NCBI RefSeq assembly: GCF_003002065.1
Contig: NZ_PVZG01000006.1
Coordinates: 1-64,000, forward strand
Direction of reading: 5' to 3'
DNA: 64,000 nucleotides
DNA from: Pseudosporangium ferrugineum
GTDB lineage: Bacteria; Actinomycetota; Actinomycetes; Mycobacteriales; Micromonosporaceae
In this document: positions 17,880-25,809 of the stretch, piece by piece
Layout of the letters: each line of letters begins with the position of its first letter
Position numbering within the stretch: the first letter of the stretch is position 1
Made by a program: the position numbers and the translations under genes
Notes under the pieces: model-generated
Database searches by the model: none
What the model was told of the DNA's origin: nothing
Seen by the model: the letters and a program-made list of their open reading frames with translations, nothing else

Positions 17880-19958
17880 TTACCGCACGCGGCAGGTGGT
17901 GGTGGCGGTGGCGGCCGGGTCGCTCTCCGAGGTGATGGTCACCTGGGCGCGGGTGGCCCGCGCCGAGGCGGCGCGGTGGACGTAGACGTCGGCCGTCGCC
18001 GCCCGGCCCGCCGGCACGCTCACCACGGTGTGCGGGAGCCAGGTCGTGGCGCCGTCGGCCGAGATGCGGAACACGTCCGCGGCCGTACCTCCGGTGTTGC
18101 GGATCGGGACCCGGCAGCGGGCCCAGCCGGAGGAACCGGCGACGGCCGTCGCCGGGGCGGCCTTGACGCCGCGGGTGTGCGGGCCGGCGCCGTCCAGGGA
18201 GCGCACCGCCACCGTGTACGACAGCACGCCGGCCTTGTCGCGGCGCACGTCGAGCACGTAGAAGTGGAGGCGGTTGGCCGTGTCCACGTACTCGTACTCG
18301 CTGCCGGAATCCGTGCCGGCGTGGAACAGCGCGTCCGACAGCTGCCGGTAGTCGCCGATCGTCATCTTCTGGGGCGTGCCGTCCGGCAGGACGAAGTCGA
18401 CCTTGTCGATGTCCTGCGGGTTGGCGTCGATCGTCCAGATGAACGGCTGCCGGTCGGCGTCCTTGGTCTTGGCCAGCAGGACGCCGGAGTCGGGCGTGAA
18501 CGAGTCGAAGCCCATCCGGTCGACGACCTCGAGCGTGTAGTTCTGGTATCGGCCGCCGTCGCAGAACGGATCGGTGGCCGGGTCGCACGCGGGGCTGCGG
18601 TCGCCGCCGTCGAGCGTCACGTTGATGCCGGAGAGCACGCCGGGTCCGGCCTCGACCTCGCGGGCCGTCACGCGGGTCACGACGACGCCCGAGGCGGCCA
18701 GGCCGGTGCGGGACAGCCGCAGCACCGCGTCGTCGTCGATGATGCCCAGCTTGAGCTTGTTGCGGAGCATGTGCTGGGCGCCCATGGAGCTCCCGGCCAC
18801 GCTGGGGATGAGCCATCGGCTGTGCGGGCCGCCCGGTCCGTTGAACGTGCCCCGGCTCAGCATCTCCCACGGGCCGCTGTAGTCGCGGCGGGCCGGCACC
18901 GAGTACGGGTTGTTGTAGTTGTCGCCCACGCCGAGGATGTGGCTGAACTCGTGGGCGAACGTGGACATGCCCGAGCTCTCGGTCTGGATCGAGCTGCCGC
19001 TGGAGGCGTTGGGCCAGATGCTCGAGGACGCCTGCCAGGAGGTCCAGTCCACGTACCGGGTCGCGTTCCAGTTGGGCAGCGCGTCGTCCGGCGGCCCGAA
19101 CGCGTCGGAGACCTGCTCCTTGGACGCGAACTTCATCTGGCCGAACTCCTGCCAGGTCGACGACTCGTCCTGGCCGGCGGCGAGGAAGAACACGAAGTCG
19201 TAGCTCGCGGCCTCCTCCGCGCCCACGGCGGCGACCCACGCGGCCTGCGCATCGGTACGCAGATCCCGCCCGCAGCTGTCCCCGGCCGGGCAGCCGAGGC
19301 CGCTCTGCATGGAATTCTCGATGCCGTACTCGTGGCTCTTCGCCGGCATCTTGTAGACGCCGTACGCGCCGATGTCGATGCCGTAGCGCCCGCCCGAGTC
19401 CTCCATCCAGTACTCGTGGATGGTGTGCCCGCGGTTGAGCTCGCCGGGCCGGTTGAGGAAGTCGTGGTAGAACGCCGGCACGTCCGCCCGCGCCAGGTCG
19501 TGCACGGTGGTCGGGTTGCCGTAGATATCGGAGTTCGCCGGCTGGGTCACGACGAACGGCTGGTTGGGGAAGTCGACGAGGACGAGCGCGCCGCGGAAGT
19601 TCTTCACCGAGCCGGGCACCGCCGGATCCGCCCAGTCGGTGCCGGGGACCGGCGCGTAGTCGTCCCAGGTCATGGTGTCCGGCAGCTCGTAGTTCTGCGG
19701 ATCGACCGGCTTCGGCGCGCCCGCCGGATACGTCCGCGGGGCGGCCTGCGACCGCTGCCACGGCTGGGTCCGCGGCCAGTGCCGCATCCGCCACGGCTGC
19801 TCGGAGCGGGCGCCGGGCGGCGGCTCGGGTGCGGCCTGCGCCGAGGGCGTGCCGGGCGGCTCGGGTGCGGCCTGCGCGGGCGACGCGGTCACGGCCCCCG
19901 TCACGGCCAGCAGGACAGCGGAGATCGTCGCGACCACGCCTCGGCTCACGGTCATCAC
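17880..19958 (-). CDS. secreted M6-family (immune inhibitor A-like) metalloprotease
   Basis: A 692-residue exported zinc protease. A Sec signal peptide ends at about ASPAQA, and a Pro/Ala/Glu-rich segment follows. The peptidase core carries HEFSHILGVGDNYN, which is HExxH followed by GxxD as in M6 peptidases, with a Met-turn-like WEMLSRG after it. The C-terminal quarter is beta-rich (VPAGRAATADVYVHR), probably an Ig-like accessory domain. Family members degrade extracellular proteins. The start is either of two adjacent ATGs (19958 or 19955). It stands alone on the minus strand. Confidence 0.9.
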   Translation of the reverse strand: MMTVSRGVVATISAVLLAVTGAVTASPAQAAPEPPGTPSAQAAPEPPPGARSEQPWRMRHWPRTQPWQRSQAAPRTYPAGAPKPVDPQNYELPDTMTWDDYAPVPGTDWADPAVPGSVKNFRGALVLVDFPNQPFVVTQPANSDIYGNPTTVHDLARADVPAFYHDFLNRPGELNRGHTIHEYWMEDSGGRYGIDIGAYGVYKMPAKSHEYGIENSMQSGLGCPAGDSCGRDLRTDAQAAWVAAVGAEEAASYDFVFFLAAGQDESSTWQEFGQMKFASKEQVSDAFGPPDDALPNWNATRYVDWTSWQASSSIWPNASSGSSIQTESSGMSTFAHEFSHILGVGDNYNNPYSVPARRDYSGPWEMLSRGTFNGPGGPHSRWLIPSVAGSSMGAQHMLRNKLKLGIIDDDAVLRLSRTGLAASGVVVTRVTAREVEAGPGVLSGINVTLDGGDRSPACDPATDPFCDGGRYQNYTLEVVDRMGFDSFTPDSGVLLAKTKDADRQPFIWTIDANPQDIDKVDFVLPDGTPQKMTIGDYRQLSDALFHAGTDSGSEYEYVDTANRLHFYVLDVRRDKAGVLSYTVAVRSLDGAGPHTRGVKAAPATAVAGSSGWARCRVPIRNTGGTAADVFRISADGATTWLPHTVVSVPAGRAATADVYVHRAASARATRAQVTITSESDPAATATTTCRVR

Positions 19959-20046
19959 CCCAGCGATAGAAGGTGGTCGATCACGTCCGCCTCATCCTGG
20001 CATCAGCGTGCGTACCGAATCAATGCCTTGCCCGGATGGGCGGCCG

Positions 20047-21054
20047 TCACTGCACGTCCACGTAATCCGCCGGGCTGTTGGAGACCGCTGACACGGAGTC
20101 CGAGGCGAAGCTGAACCGGTACGAGCCGTCCGAGCCCGCCGTGGCAGTCGTCTTCAGGTTGCCGGCGGAGTCCGACTTGAAGCCCTTGACCGTGCCCCAG
20201 GCCGACGTGTTGATCTTCGACCAGGCGAGGGTGACCGGCTGCGACGCGTACGGCTTGAAGCTGCCCGCACTCCAGTCGGCGCGGGTGAAGGCGCCGGTGA
20301 CCGTGACGGTCTTGCCCTTCTTCACCGGCTCCGGCGTGGCGTTGGCCGTCAGCCGGGTGGCCCGCTTCAGGGCCACGCTGCCCGCGCCGTGGCGGTCGGT
20401 GAAGCCGATGCCGTCCTTCGCCGTGGCCCAGGCCGCCGCGCGCCAGCTCCCGGCCAGGGCGTTGCTGGCCAGCGAGAAGCGCACGTCCCAGAGGTAGACG
20501 GTGGCCGTGCACGTCGACGTCGTCGGGTTGACCGGTACGCACTCGGTGGCGGCGAACTCGATGCCGTCCGGGGCGTTGAAGTTGCCGTGCCACAGGTATA
20601 ACCCGGCCCTGGCGATGCCCGACGGGTCGCCGGCCGTGAACGTCGCGGTGATTTGGACCTCGCCCGACGTACCGATGGACAGGCCCTTGCCGCCGTTGAC
20701 CTTGACGTTGGAGATCGTGGTGCCGCCGGCGGACTCGTCGCCCGGCACGGCGGGCCCGGCGATGGCCCGCAGCACGGTGCGGCGCAGCGCGCCACCCTCG
20801 TCGTTACGCGCGCTGATCCGCAGCGAGACGTACGCCGCCGTCGCCGGCACGGTCAGCGAGGCCGCCGCCGCGGCACCGGACCCGGTCAGCGGCAGCTCGG
20901 TCCAGGTCCTGCCGTCGTCGGCGGACCACTCCAGCCGGTCGACCGTGCCGGCGGCGGAGCTCACCCGGGTCGACGGCACCACGGTCAGGCCCACCGGCGC
21001 CGAGCCGGCGCGGTTGCGCTGATCCAGGCCGGACGCGCCGATCGCCAGATCCAT
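20047..21054 (-). CDS. C-terminal part of a stop-split secreted protein
   Basis: A 335-residue frame rich in beta-strand sequence with Ig-like features (VDRLEWSADDGRTWTELPL, GKTVTVTGAFTRADWSAG). It has no signal peptide and no ribosome-binding site of note. It is in exactly the same frame as the upstream secreted protein (21097-22530): only one TGA at 21097-21099 and 14 sense codons separate them, and those codons (TFASGGPEWGILPL) read as natural protein. I think it is the C-terminal half of one 828-residue secreted protein cut by a nonsense mutation. Independent translation from ATG 21054 would give a cytoplasmic protein that makes little sense. Confidence 0.6.
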   Translation of the reverse strand: MDLAIGASGLDQRNRAGSAPVGLTVVPSTRVSSAAGTVDRLEWSADDGRTWTELPLTGSGAAAAASLTVPATAAYVSLRISARNDEGGALRRTVLRAIAGPAVPGDESAGGTTISNVKVNGGKGLSIGTSGEVQITATFTAGDPSGIARAGLYLWHGNFNAPDGIEFAATECVPVNPTTSTCTATVYLWDVRFSLASNALAGSWRAAAWATAKDGIGFTDRHGAGSVALKRATRLTANATPEPVKKGKTVTVTGAFTRADWSAGSFKPYASQPVTLAWSKINTSAWGTVKGFKSDSAGNLKTTATAGSDGSYRFSFASDSVSAVSNSPADYVDVQ

Positions 21055-21096
21055 CAGCGGCAGGATGCCCCACTCCGGCCCGCCCGACGCGAAGGT

Positions 21097-22530
21097 TCAC
21101 TCGCTGGTGACCTTGGTGGACAGTCGCGCCCAGGCCGCGCGCTGCGTGGACGTCTGCTCCAGCAGGTACGTCTGCCGCGCGGACGGCACCTCCACGGCCA
21201 GGGAGCCGTTGGGGGACTCCCCGAGCACCTCGCGACCGCTGCTGAGACGCATGGACGTCGTGGATCCGGAATCAGCTCCCCGGTTGCCGGCGGCGTCCCC
21301 GAGCGTCATGTTCTCCAGGAAATAGAGGGTGTTGCGCTCGCGCCGGGAGTCGTCGTCGTAGAACCGGCGGCCGGGCGCCAGGGGACCCGCGCCCACCGTC
21401 TCCCCGGCGGAGGTTCCCGCCGCGAGGCTCCGGTCACGCGGGAAGAGGGACCGGTCGTCGCCGTAGGAGACCATCCGGGACATGGTCACGCCGGGCGTCA
21501 CGTACTCGGTGAAGACGGCCGGGAACCGCATCGACGTGGCCACGTAGGCGCCGGTCCACTCGCCGGTCATCGGCACGGTCCCGTACGAGCCCGGCATGGT
21601 GGTGCCCGGCGCGCGCACCGTGGTCGTGGTCTTCGCCAGCGACGAGGTCTTCACCGTGGTGATCGGCGACGCCGGGAGCGGGTGGGCCCAGCTCTTCACC
21701 AGGTCGTACCGGTACGGGGTGGGCTTTGCGGCGGACGAGCCGGACTTGGTCAGCACCTCGTGCACGCGCAGCGTGGTGCCCGGCGTCGAGGCCGTCGTCA
21801 CGTACGTCCGGACCCCGTAGCCGCCGGCGAACCCCACCAGGTCGCCGTTGGGCAGCGACATCCAGACCGCGCTCCCGTCCTGCCGGGCCGTGGTGTCGTC
21901 GACCTTGATCGCCACCTCCTTGGCGGAGGTCTCGGCCAGCGTCACCGTCTGCGGCTTGTCCTTGACGGTGAAGGACTTCGTCAGCATGTAGCTGTCGACG
22001 TCGTAGATGCCGTACATCGCGGCGACGTAGTAGTTGCCGGGCGGGAGGTTCACCGTCGCGCTCAGCGAGTTGGCCGGGTTCGTGACCGGCACGTAGGTCC
22101 ACGTGTCCCGGTTCCACAGGTTCAGGGACTTGTTCCAGGCGGTCCAGTTCTCGGACTTGACGGTCAGCGTCGTCTTGTACGTGGTGGCGGCGGCGCGGGC
22201 CTGCGCGGCGCGCACCGGCGCGCCCGACTTCGCCTGGGCAACGGTGGCGGACGGCTTGCCGAGCGCCTGCGCCCGCACCGTGCCACCGGTGGACACGAAG
22301 GCGTAGGGCGCCCTGCTGTCGCCCGAGGCGGGGGTGAAACGGAAGGCCGAGCGACCGCCGGCGCGGGGACTCGTGGTGAGGCGGTCGGCCGGATGCTCCG
22401 CCGCCGGGGCGGGAGCGGCCGGCCGCTCCTCGGCCTGTGAGACGGCGGGCAGGACGAGCAGGGAACCACCGAGGAGAGCGACGGCGACGACGCCGGAAGT
22501 GCGCAGCCTCGACCGGAACCACCGAGCCAT
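21097..22530 (-). CDS. secreted protein, N-terminal part of a stop-split gene
   Basis: A 477-residue exported protein. The signal peptide RTSGVVAVALLGGSLLVLPAVSQA is followed by a Pro/Ala-rich linker and then beta-rich repeats (YKTTLTVKSENWTAWNKSLN, LPPGNYYVAAMYGIYDVDS). The ends of subtilase-associated proteins in actinomycetes look similar, but no catalytic triad is visible here, so this is probably a binding or structural exoprotein. The frame stops at TGA 21097-21099 and resumes in the same frame as the next gene. ATG 22530 is chosen because it starts a normal signal peptide (MARWFRSRLRTSG). Confidence 0.7.
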   Translation of the reverse strand: MARWFRSRLRTSGVVAVALLGGSLLVLPAVSQAEERPAAPAPAAEHPADRLTTSPRAGGRSAFRFTPASGDSRAPYAFVSTGGTVRAQALGKPSATVAQAKSGAPVRAAQARAAATTYKTTLTVKSENWTAWNKSLNLWNRDTWTYVPVTNPANSLSATVNLPPGNYYVAAMYGIYDVDSYMLTKSFTVKDKPQTVTLAETSAKEVAIKVDDTTARQDGSAVWMSLPNGDLVGFAGGYGVRTYVTTASTPGTTLRVHEVLTKSGSSAAKPTPYRYDLVKSWAHPLPASPITTVKTSSLAKTTTTVRAPGTTMPGSYGTVPMTGEWTGAYVATSMRFPAVFTEYVTPGVTMSRMVSYGDDRSLFPRDRSLAAGTSAGETVGAGPLAPGRRFYDDDSRRERNTLYFLENMTLGDAAGNRGADSGSTTSMRLSSGREVLGESPNGSLAVEVPSARQTYLLEQTSTQRAAWARLSTKVTSE

Positions 22531-22703
22531 GACGTGAGATCCTCCCGCGAACGACCGCGCCGGACGCGGTCGAGGGGGTCACCTTACGGCTCGGCGCGGG
22601 CTGCCGGCGACCCCGGAAACGTGGCCTGTGGACAAACTTCCGCGTTGGCCGACCGGGCACGGACCGGGATGCGGACGTGCGCGTAACCCCTAAGGTGTCC
22701 AGG

Positions 22704-23249
22704 GTGACCACGGCGACGGTGGATCAGCTGACGGCCACCGCCGAGCGGGTGGATCGGTTGATCGCGGGCATCAAGCCCGATCAGTGGAGCGAGCCCACGC
22801 CCTGCCCCGAGTGGGACGTCCAGGCCCTGGTCAGCCACCTGGTGCTCGGCAACGCGATGGTCACCTCGGCGCTCACCGCCGAGCCTATGACGTTCCGCAC
22901 CCTGCGGGCCGGCTTCGACGAGAGCGTGGAGACGCTGACCGCGGCGCTGCGGCGGCCCGGCGCGCTGGACCGCACGGTGGAGGTGCCTTTCGGGCGGGTG
23001 TCCGGGGTGCTGGCGGTGCACCTGCGGCTCACCGAGCTGCTGGTGCACGGCTGGGACCTGGCCCGGGCCACCGGACAGCCGACCGGCTTCGCCGACGACG
23101 TGGTCGAGCAGGAGCTGGCCCACACGGCGCCGATGCTGACCGGCATGCCCGGCGACCGCCGGCCGTTCGCTGCGCCGGTCACCGCGGAGCCGGCCGCGCC
23201 GCCCCTGGACCGCCTCGCCGCCCTCCTCGGCCGCCGCACCACCGGCTGA
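22704..23249 (+). CDS. TIGR03086 / mycothiol-dependent maleylpyruvate isomerase-like protein
   Basis: A 181-residue DinB/MDMPI-fold protein. The N-terminus (VDQLTATAERVDRLIAGI) and PTPCPEWDVQALVSHL carry the conserved motif and the first metal-ligand His, and LTELLVHGWDLARATGQP carries the second. Family members bind a divalent metal and are thought to act with mycothiol; the substrate is unknown. GTG 22704 is preferred because AAGG lies about 10 bases upstream, and a longer frame from 22677 is possible. Its stop codon lies inside the first unit of a 17-bp tandem repeat. Confidence 0.8.
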   Translation: MTTATVDQLTATAERVDRLIAGIKPDQWSEPTPCPEWDVQALVSHLVLGNAMVTSALTAEPMTFRTLRAGFDESVETLTAALRRPGALDRTVEVPFGRVSGVLAVHLRLTELLVHGWDLARATGQPTGFADDVVEQELAHTAPMLTGMPGDRRPFAAPVTAEPAAPPLDRLAALLGRRTTG

Positions 23250-23342
23250 GCCGGGCCAGCGGTCGAGCCGGGCCATCGGCTGAGCCGGGCCATCGGCTGA
23301 GCCGGGCCATCGGCTGAGCCGGGCCATCGGCTGAGCCGCACC
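23244..23342. repeat. 17-bp tandem repeat, about 5.8 copies
   Basis: The unit GGCTGAGCCGGGCCATC is repeated from 23244, with the first two copies slightly diverged, three identical copies at 23278-23328 and a partial copy after. The gene's TGA stop (23247-23249) is the TGA in the first unit. Each unit contains the near-palindrome GGCTGAGCC, so the RNA could form repeated hairpins and help stop transcription. Confidence 0.85.
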
Positions 23343-23516
23343 GGTGGCAGTCCGGGCAAGTCAGCGGCCGGAGATGGCCGGCAGGGTGGCCGCAAACCGA
23401 GGGTTCGGTGCTACGGTTAACGCAACCGAGCCCTGGATGCCGGCGGCGGATCCGCCCCCAGAGGCCAGTTTTCCTCCCTTTTCGCGTCGTTCCCGACGCT
23501 CCCTTGGAGTACCTCT

Positions 23517-24632
23517 ATGACGGACAAATCAGGCGTCGACGTACCCGTCGACGCCATGCTCGACATCGTCGACGACCGCGCCTGGCTGCGCGGCGACGGC
23601 TACCTTCCCGGTCCCGGCGACATCCCGGTGTCCCGTGACCAGCTTCGCCGGCTCGACCTGCGTCGCGGCGACCGGATCGCCGGCGTCGCCCGGGTCGACG
23701 GCCGCCGGCCGGCCGCCCTGCGGGTGCGTACGGTCAACGGCCGCGACCCCGCGCGCCGGCCCGACTTCTACCAGCTCACCGCGCTGTACCCGCAGGAGCG
23801 CCTGCGGCTGGAGACCGAGCCGCACCTCCTGACCACGCGCGTCATCGACCTGGTGATGCCGCTCGGCAAGGGCCAGCGGGCGCTGATCGTCTCGCCGCCG
23901 AAGGCCGGCAAGACGACCGTGCTGCAGCAGGTGGCGAATGCGATCACCCACAACAACCCCGAGTGCCACCTGATGGTCGTGCTGGTCGACGAGAGGCCCG
24001 AAGAGGTCACCGACATGCAGCGCTCGGTCGAGGGCGAGGTCATCGCGGCCACCTTCGACCGGCCGCCGCAGGAGCACACCGCCGCGGCGGAGTTGGCGAT
24101 CGAGCGCGCCAAGCGACTCGTCGAGCAGGGCGCCGACGTGGTCGTGCTGCTCGACTCGATCACCCGGCTCGGGCGGGCGTACAACCTGATCGCGCCGGGC
24201 CGCGGGCGTACGCTCTCCGGCGGCCTGGACTCCAGCGCCCTCTACCCGCCGAAGCGGTTCCTCGGCGCCGCGCGCAACATCGAGAACGGCGGCTCGCTGA
24301 CCATCATCGCGACCGCGCTCGTCGACAACGGTTCCGCCATGGACACCGTGATCTTCGAGGAGTTCAAGAGCACCGGCAACGCGGAGCTCCGGCTCGACCG
24401 CGCGCTGGCCGAGGCGCGCCTCTTCCCCGCGATCGACCTGGCCGCCTCCGGCACCCGCCACGACGAGAACCTGCTCGCCCCCGCCGAGCTCGCCATCGCG
24501 GCGCAGATCCGCCGCGCGCTGCACGGCCAGGGCCGCGAAGGGCTGCAGCAACTGCTGGAGCAGGTGCGCACCACCGGGTCCAACCGCGAATTCCTGCGGC
24601 GGGTGGCGCACTCCCTCGCCGTGGCCGGCTGA
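23517..24632 (+). CDS. short Rho-like transcription termination factor paralogue
   Basis: A 371-residue hexameric RNA-dependent ATPase of the Rho family. The ATPase core is complete: LGKGQRALIVSPPKAGKTTVLQ (P-loop), VLVDERPEEVTDM, VVVLLDSITRLGRAYN (Walker B), the R-loop region GALYPPKRF-like SALYPPKRFLGAARN, and EEFKSTGNAELRLDR. It lacks the long N-terminal Rho_N region of the housekeeping actinobacterial protein, and the RNA-binding segment is shortened (DDRAWLRGDGYLPGPGDIPVS in place of the usual aromatic GFGFLR). It is therefore probably a second, specialised Rho. Ribosome site GGAG precedes ATG 23517. The FxS cluster begins 73 bases downstream on the same strand, so co-transcription is possible. 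Confidence 0.85.
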   Translation: MTDKSGVDVPVDAMLDIVDDRAWLRGDGYLPGPGDIPVSRDQLRRLDLRRGDRIAGVARVDGRRPAALRVRTVNGRDPARRPDFYQLTALYPQERLRLETEPHLLTTRVIDLVMPLGKGQRALIVSPPKAGKTTVLQQVANAITHNNPECHLMVVLVDERPEEVTDMQRSVEGEVIAATFDRPPQEHTAAAELAIERAKRLVEQGADVVVLLDSITRLGRAYNLIAPGRGRTLSGGLDSSALYPPKRFLGAARNIENGGSLTIIATALVDNGSAMDTVIFEEFKSTGNAELRLDRALAEARLFPAIDLAASGTRHDENLLAPAELAIAAQIRRALHGQGREGLQQLLEQVRTTGSNREFLRRVAHSLAVAG

Positions 24633-24705
24633 GCCCGGAGGAGACGGACTCCCAGTCCCCGCGATTCAGCCTCGGGTGGCGGCCGGGTACTGGCAGGATG
24701 GCCCG

Positions 24706-25809
24706 GTGCCCGCCACGGTCAGTCAGATTGTGTTGAAGCTGCACAGCAGATGCAACCTGTCCTGTGCGTACTGCTACGTCTACAACAGCGTCGACGAGAC
24801 GTGGAAGCGACAGCCGGTCACCCTCACTGAGGAGACCCGCAAGCTGGTCGCCGAACGGATCGCCGAGCACGTGGGCGCCCACCGCCCGGCCGCGATCTCG
24901 GTGGTCCTGCACGGCGGGGAACCCCTGCTGGCGGGGCATGACGGGGTGGCGGACACGCTCTGCGCGATCAGCGCCGCGATGCCGCCGGAGACCGAGGTGC
25001 GCTTCGGCATGCAGACCAACGGCATGCTCCTGGACGAGCGGTTTCTTGAGATCTTTCATCGGTACGGCGTACGCGTGGGCGTCAGCCTCGACGGTGGCCG
25101 CGCCGCCAACGACCGGCACCGGATCCACGTCAACGGCCGGGGCTCGTACGAGCGTGCCGCCGCGGGCCTGCGCCTGCTGGCCCGGCCGGAGCACCGCGAC
25201 ATCTACAGCGGACTCCTGTGCACCATCGACGTCCGCAACGACCCCGTCGCCGTGTACGAGGACCTCGCCGCGTTCGACCCGCCGGCGCTGGACCTGCTCC
25301 TGCCGCACGGCAACTGGACCAACCCACCGCCCCGCCCGCCCGGCGCCAGGTCGTACGCGCAATGGCTGATCGAGGTCTTCGACGCCTGGTACGACGCGCC
25401 GGTCGTGCGCACGCACATCCGCCTCTTCGAGTCGATGATGGTCCGGCTCCTCGGCGGGCACGGCACGCTGGAGACGATCGGCGGGGACCAGGCCGGAATC
25501 GTGGTCATCGAGACCGACGGGACGTACGAGGAGACGGACTCCCTCAAGACCACGGTGGACGGCGCCGCGGCGACGGGGCTGGGCGTGCGTACGGCCTCGC
25601 TGGACGACGTGATGGCTCGGCTCGACGCGCCCGTACGCCTCTCGGAGACCTGTTTGTCGTGCCCGGTTCTGCGGGTGTGCGGCGGTGGGCTTCGGGCGCA
25701 CCGCTACCGTGACGGCTCCTTCGACAATCCCTCCGCCTACTGCGACGACCTGTACGCCGTGATCCGCCACATCGAACAGCGCATGACCCAGGACCTGGGG
25801 AGCCGATGA
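24706..25809 (+). CDS. fxsB: FxsB-type radical SAM/SPASM peptide maturase (set 1)
   Basis: A 367-residue radical SAM enzyme. The 4Fe-4S motif CNLSCAYC lies near residue 17, with the typical HGGEPLLAG and GVSLDGGRAANDRHR segments, and a C-terminal SPASM region (CLSCPVLRVCGGG ... YCDDL) binding an auxiliary cluster. This is the FxsB family, which cross-links the FxS motif of a small precursor into a three-residue cyclophane. GTG 24706 is preferred because AGGATG precedes it; the frame extends 10 codons upstream. Its stop overlaps the start of the HExxH gene by four bases (ATGA), and the precursor gene is on the same strand 2 kb downstream. Confidence 0.9.
   Translation: MPATVSQIVLKLHSRCNLSCAYCYVYNSVDETWKRQPVTLTEETRKLVAERIAEHVGAHRPAAISVVLHGGEPLLAGHDGVADTLCAISAAMPPETEVRFGMQTNGMLLDERFLEIFHRYGVRVGVSLDGGRAANDRHRIHVNGRGSYERAAAGLRLLARPEHRDIYSGLLCTIDVRNDPVAVYEDLAAFDPPALDLLLPHGNWTNPPPRPPGARSYAQWLIEVFDAWYDAPVVRTHIRLFESMMVRLLGGHGTLETIGGDQAGIVVIETDGTYEETDSLKTTVDGAAATGLGVRTASLDDVMARLDAPVRLSETCLSCPVLRVCGGGLRAHRYRDGSFDNPSAYCDDLYAVIRHIEQRMTQDLGSR

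Noticed and set aside
16608..20114. 1168-residue plus-strand open frame
   Set aside because: It lies opposite the RNA helicase and M6 protease genes and has the Arg/Val/Gly/Pro composition of a shadow frame in high-GC DNA; no family motif.
21097..21099. TGA read as selenocysteine
   Set aside because: The protein is not of a known selenoprotein type, the residue is not at an active site and no SECIS-like hairpin directly follows. A nonsense mutation is simpler.
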